A stretch of 21,261 bases of DNA, from positions 1 through 21,261 of the forward strand of contig JAQGAU010001126.1 in the NCBI GenBank assembly GCA_034698045.1, given 5' to 3'. The stretch is from Paramacrobiotus richtersi (lineage: Eukaryota; Tardigrada; Eutardigrada; Parachela; Macrobiotidae). The notes beneath the pieces are model-generated. The model worked only from the letters and a program-made list of their open reading frames with translations. It did no database searches and was not told the DNA's origin. A program made the translations under genes and the position numbers. Below are positions 8,101 through 13,160 of this stretch, piece after piece; the first letter of the stretch is position 1; every line of letters begins with the position of its first letter.

Positions 8101-9059
8101 CACAGCCGCGCCGGGGGAGGCCCCGAAGACGGACGATATACAGAAACAGACGCCACATAGGACCAGTCATTTCGCCTCTCTTCATTCAGCGGCTACGTTC
8201 ACATCTACCGCCTCGTGTTATACCGCCGCCGATACAGTACGGAAACATGTCACGATCAGTTTACCGTGGATCGAATTTGAATAGTGCTAATCTGGTACTC
8301 CGTATGAATACTGGACCTGAAACTATGGATCCTGATTACCCACCAAGGATCAGTGCAGGCCCTGGAAATCGTGCGCGAAAAGTGATTCAACGTTATGAGC
8401 AGGAGGACGGTAACCGTACCATCGGTGATTACATGTACGCCAATACAGCAGCATCATCGGAACTCATTAAAGCAGTCAACGAGCATCACGCGGAGATCCG
8501 AAAAATTAATCAGCAGAGTGCCAGAGATAAACAGCAAATACACCAGAAAGTGGAGACCGGAATCATGAAGATGGATGCCTATCACAAGGTAGATACGGAA
8601 CAGATCGATGTACTGCGTAAAAAGGCCCGCGAACAGGAAAGCCTTTGGAACCACGTGAATGGGAAAGTGGACGACTTGCACGAGCAAATGCAGAAGACGG
8701 AAACCGAACGATTGGAGCAGTTACAAGCGGCCCGGGCGGAAAACACTGGGGAAATGGGCGCGTTGGAGTATAAAGTCAATGAACTTAAACGCGAACTCGG
8801 ATCACTGAAACGCAAGTTCGAGGAAGAAAAGGAAGGACGTGCACTGAAACGAAAACCGCCTGGACAATGGAAATACGTACCGATGTATTGGCCCCTCGAC
8901 ATGAACATCGTATACAATGCACACGGGATCGAAGAACCCCGTGAGCCAGAACCCCTGGAGCCAGAACCCGTGGAGCAGGAACCTCGGGATGATGAACCGC
9001 CACCGCTCGAACCACCTGATATGCAGCCGTGGTACTTCCCAATCCTGCCAGATGTTTAA
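558..9059 (+). CDS. Fused Gag-Pol-Env polyprotein of the LTR retroelement
   Basis: One frame of 2833 codons encodes the whole proteome. Residue numbers count from the GTG at 558, the nominal frame start; the frame is open from 522 and its first ATG is codon 181 (1098, AACATGG, a strong context). Order of domains: acidic N-terminal region 1-180; capsid-like Gag about 197-360; Asn-rich linker; CCHC zinc knuckle C467-C480; aspartic protease with DTGA at 602; reverse transcriptase with D901 and YIDD at 963-966; RNase H with D1112, E1151, D1178, D1221; integrase with an N-terminal His/Cys zinc-binding region and D1386, D1446, E1482 (35 residues between the last two); GPF at 1626-1628; a linker with coiled coil; signal peptide at 1925; ectodomain; membrane span 2448-2469; C-terminal extension to 2833. 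No stop or frameshift separates the parts, so Pol and Env would have to be made by proteolysis, splicing or internal starts. The true start codon is uncertain. Confidence 0.93.
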   Translation: MKSSPTKSDNTKSSFGLFKSDRLNKKSAAIVPKELKGSHYWDNNTPSTSENAATPPVKILTGTYVEKRSDLETEVLLQRLGTENPANITISGSPENSDKEDNSFDRTFLSASDSDFDSIFTEKAEDNFFVNETIKEIPEIEEENKNEVTVNEEFDSESSINNSQVLNISNILHNNNNNKNMVEENGAADIAARVRGPKVKLPTPFSASAHEDAEQWLESYERCAESYQWNGDEKARRFPDVLANTARKWFKNIDDTVKIDWTELRKQFLKVFSKAGTKDKAMEELLKRKQETTEDFRTFFFEVLDLCNKTEMEDEEKGFFILRGMREQNIAAQIRLMGKKTPDEILELAQELYPVIGEKKVLDKVYYTPNEEPKTDVKDDMQNLMSEMRKLINTKIYVPYNNNRNNGNRGNNFGNQSGNANNHNNNSNNGNYNRSNNNNYSNTSFRNNRQNNTSGSRTRTDDGKPICFNCKKAGHIAVNCWSNNQNRNNNNNNAGNRGNWRNNNYRPNQNFQNNRNGNFDRNNQNRVEPTFPVLPPRSQVARVEPAFDQQNKEDNGQEQNVSNVYMIARVKNKTPEVMKYKPKNALRTIVKINKKEISVCLDTGAGPSLISGSLAKELGLKMVKWPGCGLKFVDCIKDINKGCEVSIELLGRKVTLIAAVLDSSQYDENILLGNDFLDAMQLVIDYRHHRIYFMDEGPCKSCVDPEKSVTFENLHNSPIKINSLENFGEIFVENPTIEVVENSASTKEISPFNETEFKIEDIQISKTLSTEEKEKVINLVVSYRKIFPQKGDPIGCTHLTEHVIDTGNAKAIHCPPYRVSLKQQDIIQDEVDKLLAAGIIEPSFSNWNSPLLLIHKSGDKYRPVSDFRALNKITKKDNYPLPNLNTCLDLLGGASYFVILDMAGAFWQIPLEATSREKSAFVTPSGLFQFKRLCFGLCNGPATFQRLADSVLAGLKWRTCLNYIDDILVIGKTFAETLQRLEEVFDRILRSGLTLSLEKCKFFEPEIKFLGHIVNRDGRRPNPEKTAALMRWPTPVNVKEVQSFLGGAGYWRSYIKNYSEIAVPLTELLKKKIDFHWAEEQEKSFNLIKERICSDVMLAHFENGLPIELHCDSSSYGLGAMLLQIKDGKERVLEFASRKLSDPERSYSASELECLGVVWSVTKFRPYLAGTHFTIVTDHKALVYLLNINDATGKLCRWTLKLSPYDFTIKHRPGRQNSMPDALSRNPVSPYENNGELDIDSIPVNFIENEKDLENLQNDDPFCRKILLGMETGITHKSFFLENGILKRYRKNFYDGDFVQTVIPAVLINEVLYSAHDSPAGGSHAGFLKTFLKIKQRFYWPKMADDCKKYCDSCNDCQTFKKKIGKPFGLLQPIACNLIGERWEIDHLGPFKKSFNGKKYIIVAIEQVSRWVEARAVATETAKETGKFFIEQILCKHGAPKFLGTDRGSGFCSDLMKQILTFTGTAHQKNTSYNPRSTGLCERMNRTLTAGIAMYCSTSQKDWDVCLQLVIFSINCAVQETTKYSPFYLMYGRHPKLPAEIYLDSKMDFEKDECINYEEYVVNLQETLDAVRELARARTEETAIGATERYDKKHQEVDFAVGDLVLIFNPHRKIKTTNKLNHRFYGPFEILEKISDVNYRVRALYGKRMEDTVHVYRMKKFNKRDDLLEKLAERKSEATFKGEVRKRIHGKEINKKLDTNDDNMFSEKSDSDTGSAEAEEVRRPKRIRKAPERYGYQNVNAVTYTMPIRMIQITTDAPMTPCYFRAKEDTSSSVAEEFAKATGLSVVMELSLPKDTDIKKDGPQKEHQCPMEELLELRNTVHGMTSQSYSALYEQLQRKDGVILEQYNRMVSQRNEIEQLHKGNNDMAVKLEELKQENLRLLDANHLLDDIWDEDMSLPEINFLEDSPPPWKPTGGKGKPTLSKMFLALTLLAVIGGAESAKFKVCDCANAKYVGVVSLQNYSACPMPRPVYKDATLTYDLYEEQRPTFLFKGYACRQLMKIKTITSFFFGGHDTTTKIYNKIVAAGECWNMVKNLQCEGNAMIRDGTTWKFDKEPEGEPYWMREVAYSTVSCTAEELELNQDCRSCPVQTVTGTVSNSKHKGEGYLNQVTYVWNSAENPDERKCIRLKKHSSVAELRNQTGRLRLRDDGKQIDFFLGEPTSLCGNKTQAYSVKGNPNLKIVLGKYWETTRKDKKETMELLKNLTWNLVQESNKQNATNKLAMENYYSQHFNYYYDEIVEIANTLGQVTENLDCRTDRIQLQQLETTSRISPVLAARALGYPDCYALQVIGNENAVIFKCASAYVYKFDVETEMKGCRYPQPRFNKSTIALDGYTLMDYSCVQTTPFVNLNGKVYASKNDTWIQLDPNSQASHIHVTTRFSPKYDVSVNFLHTEVLRHHLPALDYINNWETVDISTERNRKLTLVTHESTLPTLDASFTHNLRYGIHWTLILCAVAATVVGSAYVYASLRRKFITPAHEEMEMEAIEPEPAENQPHQNVYTMEAARLTDKRRRLPQPRRGRPRRRTIYRNRRHIGPVISPLFIQRLRSHLPPRVIPPPIQYGNMSRSVYRGSNLNSANLVLRMNTGPETMDPDYPPRISAGPGNRARKVIQRYEQEDGNRTIGDYMYANTAASSELIKAVNEHHAEIRKINQQSARDKQQIHQKVETGIMKMDAYHKVDTEQIDVLRKKAREQESLWNHVNGKVDDLHEQMQKTETERLEQLQAARAENTGEMGALEYKVNELKRELGSLKRKFEEEKEGRALKRKPPGQWKYVPMYWPLDMNIVYNAHGIEEPREPEPLEPEPVEQEPRDDEPPPLEPPDMQPWYFPILPDV
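2310..5540 (+). other. Pol region: protease, reverse transcriptase, RNase H, integrase
   Basis: Protease (about 588-690): catalytic LDTGAGPS, and LLGNDF near its C-terminus in place of the usual ILG-type motif. Reverse transcriptase (about 820-1030): ILDMAGAFWQI with catalytic D901, FGLCNGPATFQ, YIDD 963-966, and KFLGH. RNase H (about 1085-1225): all four acidic positions are present (D1112, E1151, D1178, D1221 in DALSR). Integrase (about 1290-1560): His-His-Cys-Cys zinc-binding region with RFYWPKM and a CX2C pair, then D1386, D1446 and E1482 in a DD35E arrangement, followed by the GPY/F-like segment at 1626. No chromodomain is seen. Nothing is missing, so the enzymes are predicted functional. 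Residues from about 1720 have the basic RRPKRIRKAPERYG segment commonly found at Gypsy integrase ends. Confidence 0.95.
5793..6329 (+). other. Pre-envelope linker with coiled coil
   Basis: Residues 1746-1924 lie between the end of integrase and the envelope signal peptide. They start at an in-frame ATG (5793) with A at -3. This could serve as an internal or spliced start for Env. The segment contains a predicted coiled coil at about 1831-1890 (regular Leu/Ile/Met spacing, many Glu, Gln and Lys) and ends in a Pro/Gly/Lys-rich stretch just before the signal peptide. I recognise no domain. It could be a cytosolic leader of the Env precursor, or a separate product released by proteolysis. Confidence 0.6.
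6330..7964 (+). other. Envelope-like glycoprotein: signal peptide, Cys-rich ectodomain, membrane anchor
   Basis: M1925 opens a typical signal peptide (MFLALTLLAVIGGAESA, cleavage likely after about residue 1941). The ectodomain (about 1942-2447) has 16 cysteines and at least seven N-glycosylation sequons (for example NQT, NKT, NLT, NAT, NDT). One hydrophobic span (2448-2469) is followed by Arg-Arg-Lys, as in a type I membrane protein. No RXXR furin-type site or obvious fusion peptide is seen, so it does not look like the baculovirus-F-related Env of Drosophila gypsy. The opening CDC-X13-SL-pattern and Cys spacing loosely recall glycoproteins of chuvirus-type negative-strand RNA viruses that some arthropod LTR elements have acquired. 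That link is a low-confidence impression needing structure comparison. Confidence 0.75.
7965..9056 (+). other. C-terminal extension after the Env membrane span: basic patch, coiled coil, Glu-Pro tail
   Basis: The 364 residues after the membrane anchor are far longer than a normal Env cytoplasmic tail. They hold an acidic stretch, a strongly basic patch (2510-2533, containing RRGRPRRR), a Pro-rich region, a long predicted coiled coil (about 2633-2760, heptad-like Leu/Ile/Val among Glu, Lys and Gln), a short aromatic segment (QWKYVPMYWPLDMN) and a Glu-Pro repeat tail (2792-2823). I do not recognise a family. Possible roles are a matrix-like or genome-binding function on the inner face of the membrane, or a separate accessory protein fused by loss of a stop codon. 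These are inferences. Confidence 0.6.
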
Positions 9060-9111
9060 GATCCATGGACCGAACAAGCGGAATTAAGATCCATGGACCG
9101 AACAAGCGGAA
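9056..9111 (+). repeat. Perfect 28-bp tandem duplication spanning the polyprotein stop codon
   Basis: Two identical 28-bp units (9056-9083 and 9084-9111) lie head to tail. The stop codon TAA (9057-9059) is inside the first unit. Because 28 is not a multiple of three, the second copy of the TAA is in another frame. Confidence 0.95.
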
Positions 9112-9193
9112 CGACGGTACTAATTTTTCCTTGCACTAATGCTCAATTTTTATTTTTTGATTTTTAAGCGAATTATTTTTTGATTTTAAATTT

Positions 9194-9210
9194 ATTGCGG
9201 AGACCGCAAT
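9194..9210. other. Perfect hairpin upstream of the polypurine tract
   Basis: ATTGCGG, a three-base AGA loop, then CCGCAAT: a seven-base-pair perfect stem 16 bp before the 3' LTR. It may act in RNA structure around plus-strand priming or 3' end formation, but its role is unknown. Confidence 0.8.
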
Positions 9211-9216
9211 CTTTTT

Positions 9217-9226
9217 ACGGGAGGAT
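9217..9226 (+). other. Candidate polypurine tract
   Basis: ACGGGAGGAT immediately precedes the 3' LTR. The core GGGAGGA is the only purine run at this position, where plus-strand DNA synthesis is expected to be primed. It is short for a polypurine tract. Confidence 0.6.
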
Positions 9227-9592
9227 TGTTACGATGACATAATATTTACATAATATGAATCGATATGATATCACTATGAGATCATTTTCATAGCATGAGA
9301 ATAAGAGCATCAGAATCTGAGAATAAGAGCATCATAATCTTATCAAGTTATTCTCATACGCTTTTAAGGAATTGTGTCAGCTCTTATCGATTGTCTCATC
9401 CTAATTCCTTTGTCTCAGCCGCATTCCTACTGGAACGTGTGCTCCTGTTTTTGTTACTGCTACTTCCTGTCCCACTTTCCCTGCCTTTATAAGCAGCTCT
9501 GCTTTGCCTCGAAAGACACACTCTCTTCAGTTGATTAAAAGTCTGACCAAGACAGTTCTCGCGGTTCGATTATATTCCCCATAGTCGTAACA
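9227..9592 (+). repeat. 3' LTR, complete, 366 bp
   Basis: It begins TGTTACG and ends CGTAACA, a seven-base terminal inverted repeat with the canonical TG...CA ends. The U3 part is rich in short repeats: two 22-bp tandem units differing at one base (9296-9317, 9318-9339), a repeated ACATAATAT (9237, 9248) and a CTATGA/TCATAG stem (9274-9293). The downstream part (9516-9592) is repeated at 1-77 of the window. Confidence 0.97.
9488..9539 (+). promoter_or_regulatory. LTR core promoter and variant poly(A) signal
   Basis: TATAAG at 9488 is followed 28 bp later by ACACAC (9516) and 41 bp later by TCAGTT (9527-9532, A at 9529), an arthropod-type initiator match. ATTAAA at 9534 could serve as a variant poly(A) signal for transcripts ending in this LTR. 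Spacing fits R starting at about 9516-9529. All are short motifs and so weak evidence individually. Confidence 0.5.
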
Positions 9593-10187
9593 CGAATTCT
9601 AAAAATGTTTCAAACTTTGATTTGTCGAACAGAAACAGCGAGCGCCACGTATGAAAGTTCAGCAAAAGTTGCAATGACATATTGCACCCGCAGCGTGTGG
9701 CAGTATAATGCGTCGCTTTTCTGCCACATGTTACGGCGCGTTCGAATTTCGAATCGCTTTTGGTACGATTTTGTATGTGTTGCTAAGCTATTCATCCCAT
9801 AAGTGTAGTTTGTACGGGCGTTAATAAACTGTTACTATATCCAGCCGACAGAGGCATGTACTGGGAGCATCGCAGTGGACTAGTTCTATAATGCGGTGGT
9901 AATCACGAGTAAAGCAAAGAGAAACGTTGCCAAACGGTTTTGAAGACCACGATAACCGTCAGTTTTCATCGTATTGTCCTCCAATTTAAAAAGAACCGAT
10001 ATTGCAATATGTTGATTACTTGCTTACTGTTTTGCAAGTATATCTGAGAAAAATGAGCGAGATACAAGCAAAACGAGAGGACAAAAGCTTTTTTTACATA
10101 TCTTTATCGGGATTTACAACGATTTATTAGGATTAGGAAAGTGTACTCGCCATTGCGGACACTGGTAGAACGACGCGTGAAAGGGGC
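9593..10187. other. Non-coding spacer, nothing recognised
   Basis: This is the flank to the right of the element. It holds one 65-codon frame (9605-9802) with an AATAAA shortly after it (about 9822), but the predicted peptide shows no domain and I do not call it a gene. No RNA gene or terminal repeat was seen. Confidence 0.5.
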
Positions 10188-10955
10188 TCACTATTGTTTT
10201 TCGGAACGCTCTCGGTGCCTTCACCGATGAGACCGACAACACATCCATATACATATGTCAGTATACAGGATGCGCCCATTACTATTGTAATGCTGCGCGT
10301 ACTTTCGGTACCGTGACTGACAAGACGGGACAAAATATCCAGTTTTGTTGAATACTAAGGATGGGCATTCGACTATTGTAATTTTCGATACCGTAACCGA
10401 CGGGACGGACCTCCCACTCTACTACTGTTTTATTGCGCAATATTTTACTGCGTAGTACTTCCGGTACCGTGAACGACGAACCGAGACGAAATATACAGTT
10501 TCATGAATATAAAGGTCACGCACTCTACTACTGTTGTTTCGCGAAATACTACCCGTGTCGTGCCCGACGGACGGATAAATACTTAGTTTCATTGAATATT
10601 CAGGACGCGCATTCTCCGGCAGCTACTATAATAGTGCACGATACTTCCGTCACCGCGGCCGATGATACGGGACAAAATATACAGTTTCACTAAATATAGA
10701 GGATACGATCTATATAGTATTTCACTAAGTACTGCTGTGTTAACACGCAATACTTTTAATACTGTGGCCAACGGGACGAACAACAAACCCATATTTATTG
10801 CGCACAGAGAACGCGCCAAGTTGTGCTGCGTTACAACTCAGTACTTCCGGTACCTCGACCGACGGGACGGAACAAAATATAGTTTCATCAATATAGAGGA
10901 CACGCACCGTACTACTATTTTTTTGCGAAATACTACCCGTGCCGCACTCGACTTT
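10188..10955. repeat. Degenerate tandem array, about nine copies of an 80-115 bp unit (mostly near 88 bp)
   Basis: A unit with the core CTTCCGGTACCGTGACCGAC, then a GACGGGAC-like segment, AAAATATACAGTTTCA, AATATAGAGGACACGCAC and TACTACTGTTTT recurs in order. The GTACCGTGACC-type anchor falls at about 10214, 10308, 10388, 10473, 10560, 10653, 10767, 10849 and 10939. Copies at 10459 and 10840 are the most alike; others are clearly diverged, so the array is old. Open frames of 80-100 codons on both strands here shift between repeats and do not look protein-coding. Confidence 0.75.
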
Positions 10956-10993
10956 CTCTTCGGGAAGTAGAGTAATGCACAGCCCTCTGAAAT

Positions 10994-11055
10994 AGCGAGC
11001 TCGCTGACAAAGCGCGGCTCTACGTGTTCCCACCGAGGCCGTAGGCCGAGGTGGG
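10994..11055. other. Palindrome and hairpin cluster
   Basis: AGCGAGCTCGCT (10994-11005) is a perfect 12-bp palindrome. CCCACCGAGGCC (11029-11040), loop GTA, GGCCGAGGTGGG (11044-11055) forms a hairpin of six plus four base pairs separated by a symmetric GA/GA tandem mismatch in C-GA-G context, a stable arrangement in RNA or DNA. Their function is unknown; they may mark the end of an old mobile element that includes the array to the left. Confidence 0.6.
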
Positions 11056-11416
11056 ACTTGTATAAACTACAATCGGGCTGTACAAAGTATACAGATTACA
11101 AAGCGATATACATAATTATACTCGTATAACGAGCGCAAGAATCATCAGCTGATTGCGAAAAATAAGAACGTAGCCATTGTTCGAAGGCGGTTGCAAGCAT
11201 TTTTCAAACGTTCAGAACTAACTGTATAGACTTCGCAGTTGTCCTTCTTTTCTTAGGTTTTTTAACTTGCTTTGAAGTTTTCCTTGCGATGACTTTTGTT
11301 GATTATGCTTGTTACCTTTAACAAAGAATCAGCAATCGGAGAGAATACGCGTTGCGCAAGTCAGTGAAGGGTGTTGCTGTAGAGAGTACTGGAATCGTTA
11401 ATTATCGTTAATTATC
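11056..11416 (+). other. Upstream region of the COX18 gene
   Basis: No gene is seen here and it presumably includes the COX18 promoter and 5' UTR. A small perfect stem (CTCGT, ATA, ACGAG) lies at 11121-11133. Two perfect 10-bp repeats CGTTAATTAT (11396-11405 and 11406-11415) end one base before the start codon. No convincing TATA box position can be assigned. Confidence 0.4.
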
Positions 11417-13160
11417 ATGTCTGGCAATGCAAATCTGTTTTCCCGCAGCTGCTTCGCCCGAGTAAGCCGTTTTCCTTTGCACAATGGTTCGTTGGCCCGA
11501 AATTCTTTTCGCCCTTCCGCACTGCAGTCTTCGAGGCGCAGTTTCACCAATACCGCCTTTGTGGAGTTTATGTCCTCCACAGCGCTGGTGCGCAGCTGCG
11601 AAAAAGTCCTGGTAACGGTCCATGAAACATGTGGCACGCCGTGGTGGGCGACCATCCTCATTACAGTCGTCACTCTGCGGGGCTTGATCACTGTTCCCTT
11701 GGCTGCTGTGCAGCGCAGGATATCCGCAAAGATTATGAGCTTGAAACCCCAAATGGATCTGATTGCTAAGGAGGTGGCGCAGGGTGTGCATGTGCAGAAA
11801 AAAGCCAAGAACTGGTCGGAACTGAAAGCCACCATGACTTTCCGGAGAAAGGTAGGTTTTCTGTTGCACGACAGGATGCCTGTTCTTGACTAAAACAGTT
11901 CGTACGTGTAAAATTCGAGAAAAATTCCCGTAATGCATGCCGGAGCCAGCCGTTTTCCCAACCAAGATTCGAACTTTTGCATGTTGGAATTGTTGCTAAA
12001 TTTACGATTTGTCGGAAATTATTTCTTCTAAAATCATACAAACTAGTGAACCAGCGAGATTTTGCTATGCCGTGTCGAATTTACAGCTTTTCTGGAATTT
12101 TCACGCTTTTTGCCAAATACGTCAGATCGCATTACTACAAATTTTTTCCAAAGGAAAATTTGTTTGCTGTAGAAAATAGCTTCTACATAAATCATCGAAG
12201 AATGATTGTTCCGTTATGCATTGCAGTTTTCTGAAACTTACTGTACAATGTCTTTTAGATGCGAGAAGAACGACGTGAAATGTGGATAAAATATAACTGC
12301 CATCCAGCGAAGGCATTCCTTCTCCCTTGGTTCCAAATCCCGCTGTGGATCGGACTATCCTTCGGTCTGCGTAACTTGTGCGGAGGTTGGGCACATTTGG
12401 ACAATCACACGGCGCGAGAGGATTTTCACCACGGCGGACTGTCGTGGTTCCGCGATATGACCGTACCCGATCCGACCTTTGCGCTGCCGTTGCTGTACGG
12501 GCTAGCCAATATTCTGATCACCGAGTTATGGATAGCCGGTGTACCGGCCAAGCGGAATTTACTGCTAAAGATCGGGATTTGGGTTGGCCGTATCGCGGCG
12601 GTGGTGTTTGTGCCCATTGCAGGAGCTATGCCTGCGGTAAGAAAAAGTTCAAGCTTTGTGTATTTGTGGTTCCAGTTTTTTGTTCATTCACAAAAAGCAG
12701 GTGAGCTTGCCATTTAAATTATTGCAAATGCTGAATAATTGTTTTACGATTTTTTTCGTTCTGTTTGTTATTTTTGCGTAGCTGGCTGTAATCGCTTATT
12801 GCATTACGTTTTCTTGAAAAAATGTACTATCTGGATTAGGACAATTTTTCCCGTTGTTTGATGTACATAGCGATACGTACTTTATTCCACTGAATTTTTT
12901 CGTATGATAGCCTTGTGGAAATGTGTATATGCAGCCGTAAGAACGTCGATTATAGTAAGTTGTCTTTGTAGGCGATTTCGTATTACTGGATGGTGTCATC
13001 CATGTTTGGACTGTTCCAATTATTATTATTCATGAGTCCGCGTGCAATGCGACTCCTGAGAATTCCGATGACCAGTAAAGACACAACACCATACCGAACT
13101 TTAATGAGGAAGTTCCTCCGCCGCCCCGAAATCGCCCCAACATCGTCAAAGATGCTGTGA
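11417..13160 (+). CDS. COX18: COX18-type mitochondrial inner-membrane insertase, three exons, 333 aa
   Basis: This belongs to the Oxa1/YidC/Alb3 family. COX18 inserts the C-terminal part of the COX2 subunit across the inner mitochondrial membrane during cytochrome c oxidase assembly. Exons: 11417-11851, 12259-12636 and 12972-13160. Introns of 407 and 335 bp have GT-AG ends and are both phase 0, giving 145 + 126 + 62 codons and a TGA. The N-terminus (about 1-45) is rich in Arg and Ser and has no acidic residue, like a matrix-targeting presequence. Hydrophobic spans occur at about 75-98, 167-185, 218-237, 248-268 and 272-292, matching the five-span fold. Key family-like segments are PLAAVQRRI, FQIPLWIGLSFGLRNL, SYYWMVSSMFGLFQLLLF and the C-terminal IPMTSKDTTPYRTLM, the last favouring COX18 over OXA1L. 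The length is close to that of human COX18. The start is the first in-frame ATG and gives a suitable presequence. Confidence 0.9.

Larger units (their letters stand above)
1..9592 (+). mobile_element. Ty3/Gypsy-type LTR retrotransposon with envelope, 5' end cut by window edge
   Basis: The element runs from inside its 5' LTR to the last base of its 3' LTR. It carries, in order, a primer-binding-site-like sequence, a long leader, a single gag-pol-env frame, a purine-rich tract and the 3' LTR. The order protease, reverse transcriptase, RNase H, integrase, with a GPY/F-like motif after the integrase core, is that of Ty3/Gypsy (Metaviridae) elements. The visible 77 bp of the 5' LTR are identical to the corresponding part of the 3' LTR and the frame is unbroken, which suggests recent insertion. 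The target-site duplication cannot be tested because the left flank is outside the window; the right flank begins CGAAT at 9593. Presence of an envelope with signal peptide and membrane anchor makes it retrovirus-like (errantivirus-like in layout), but whether it forms infectious particles cannot be judged here. Confidence 0.96.

Noticed and set aside
9605-9802. 65-codon ATG frame followed by AATAAA just right of the element
   Set aside because: Too short and without domain, splice or codon evidence. A truncated host exon cannot be excluded but is not supported.
10188-10955. Regular array considered as a CRISPR locus
   Set aside because: The units are long and degenerate, with no alternation of constant repeats and unique spacers, and the locus lies in animal nuclear DNA.
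10133-11033. Several 66-102 codon frames within the degenerate repeat array on both strands
   Set aside because: Period lengths vary and are not multiples of three, so the peptide repeats fall out of frame between units. Low stop density comes from the repeat unit itself.
11398-11965. Long open frames (145 and 185 codons) on the minus strand opposite COX18 exon 1
   Set aside because: They overlap a convincing exon with a clear family match and correct splice site, and their products show no domain. They are shadows of coding sequence.
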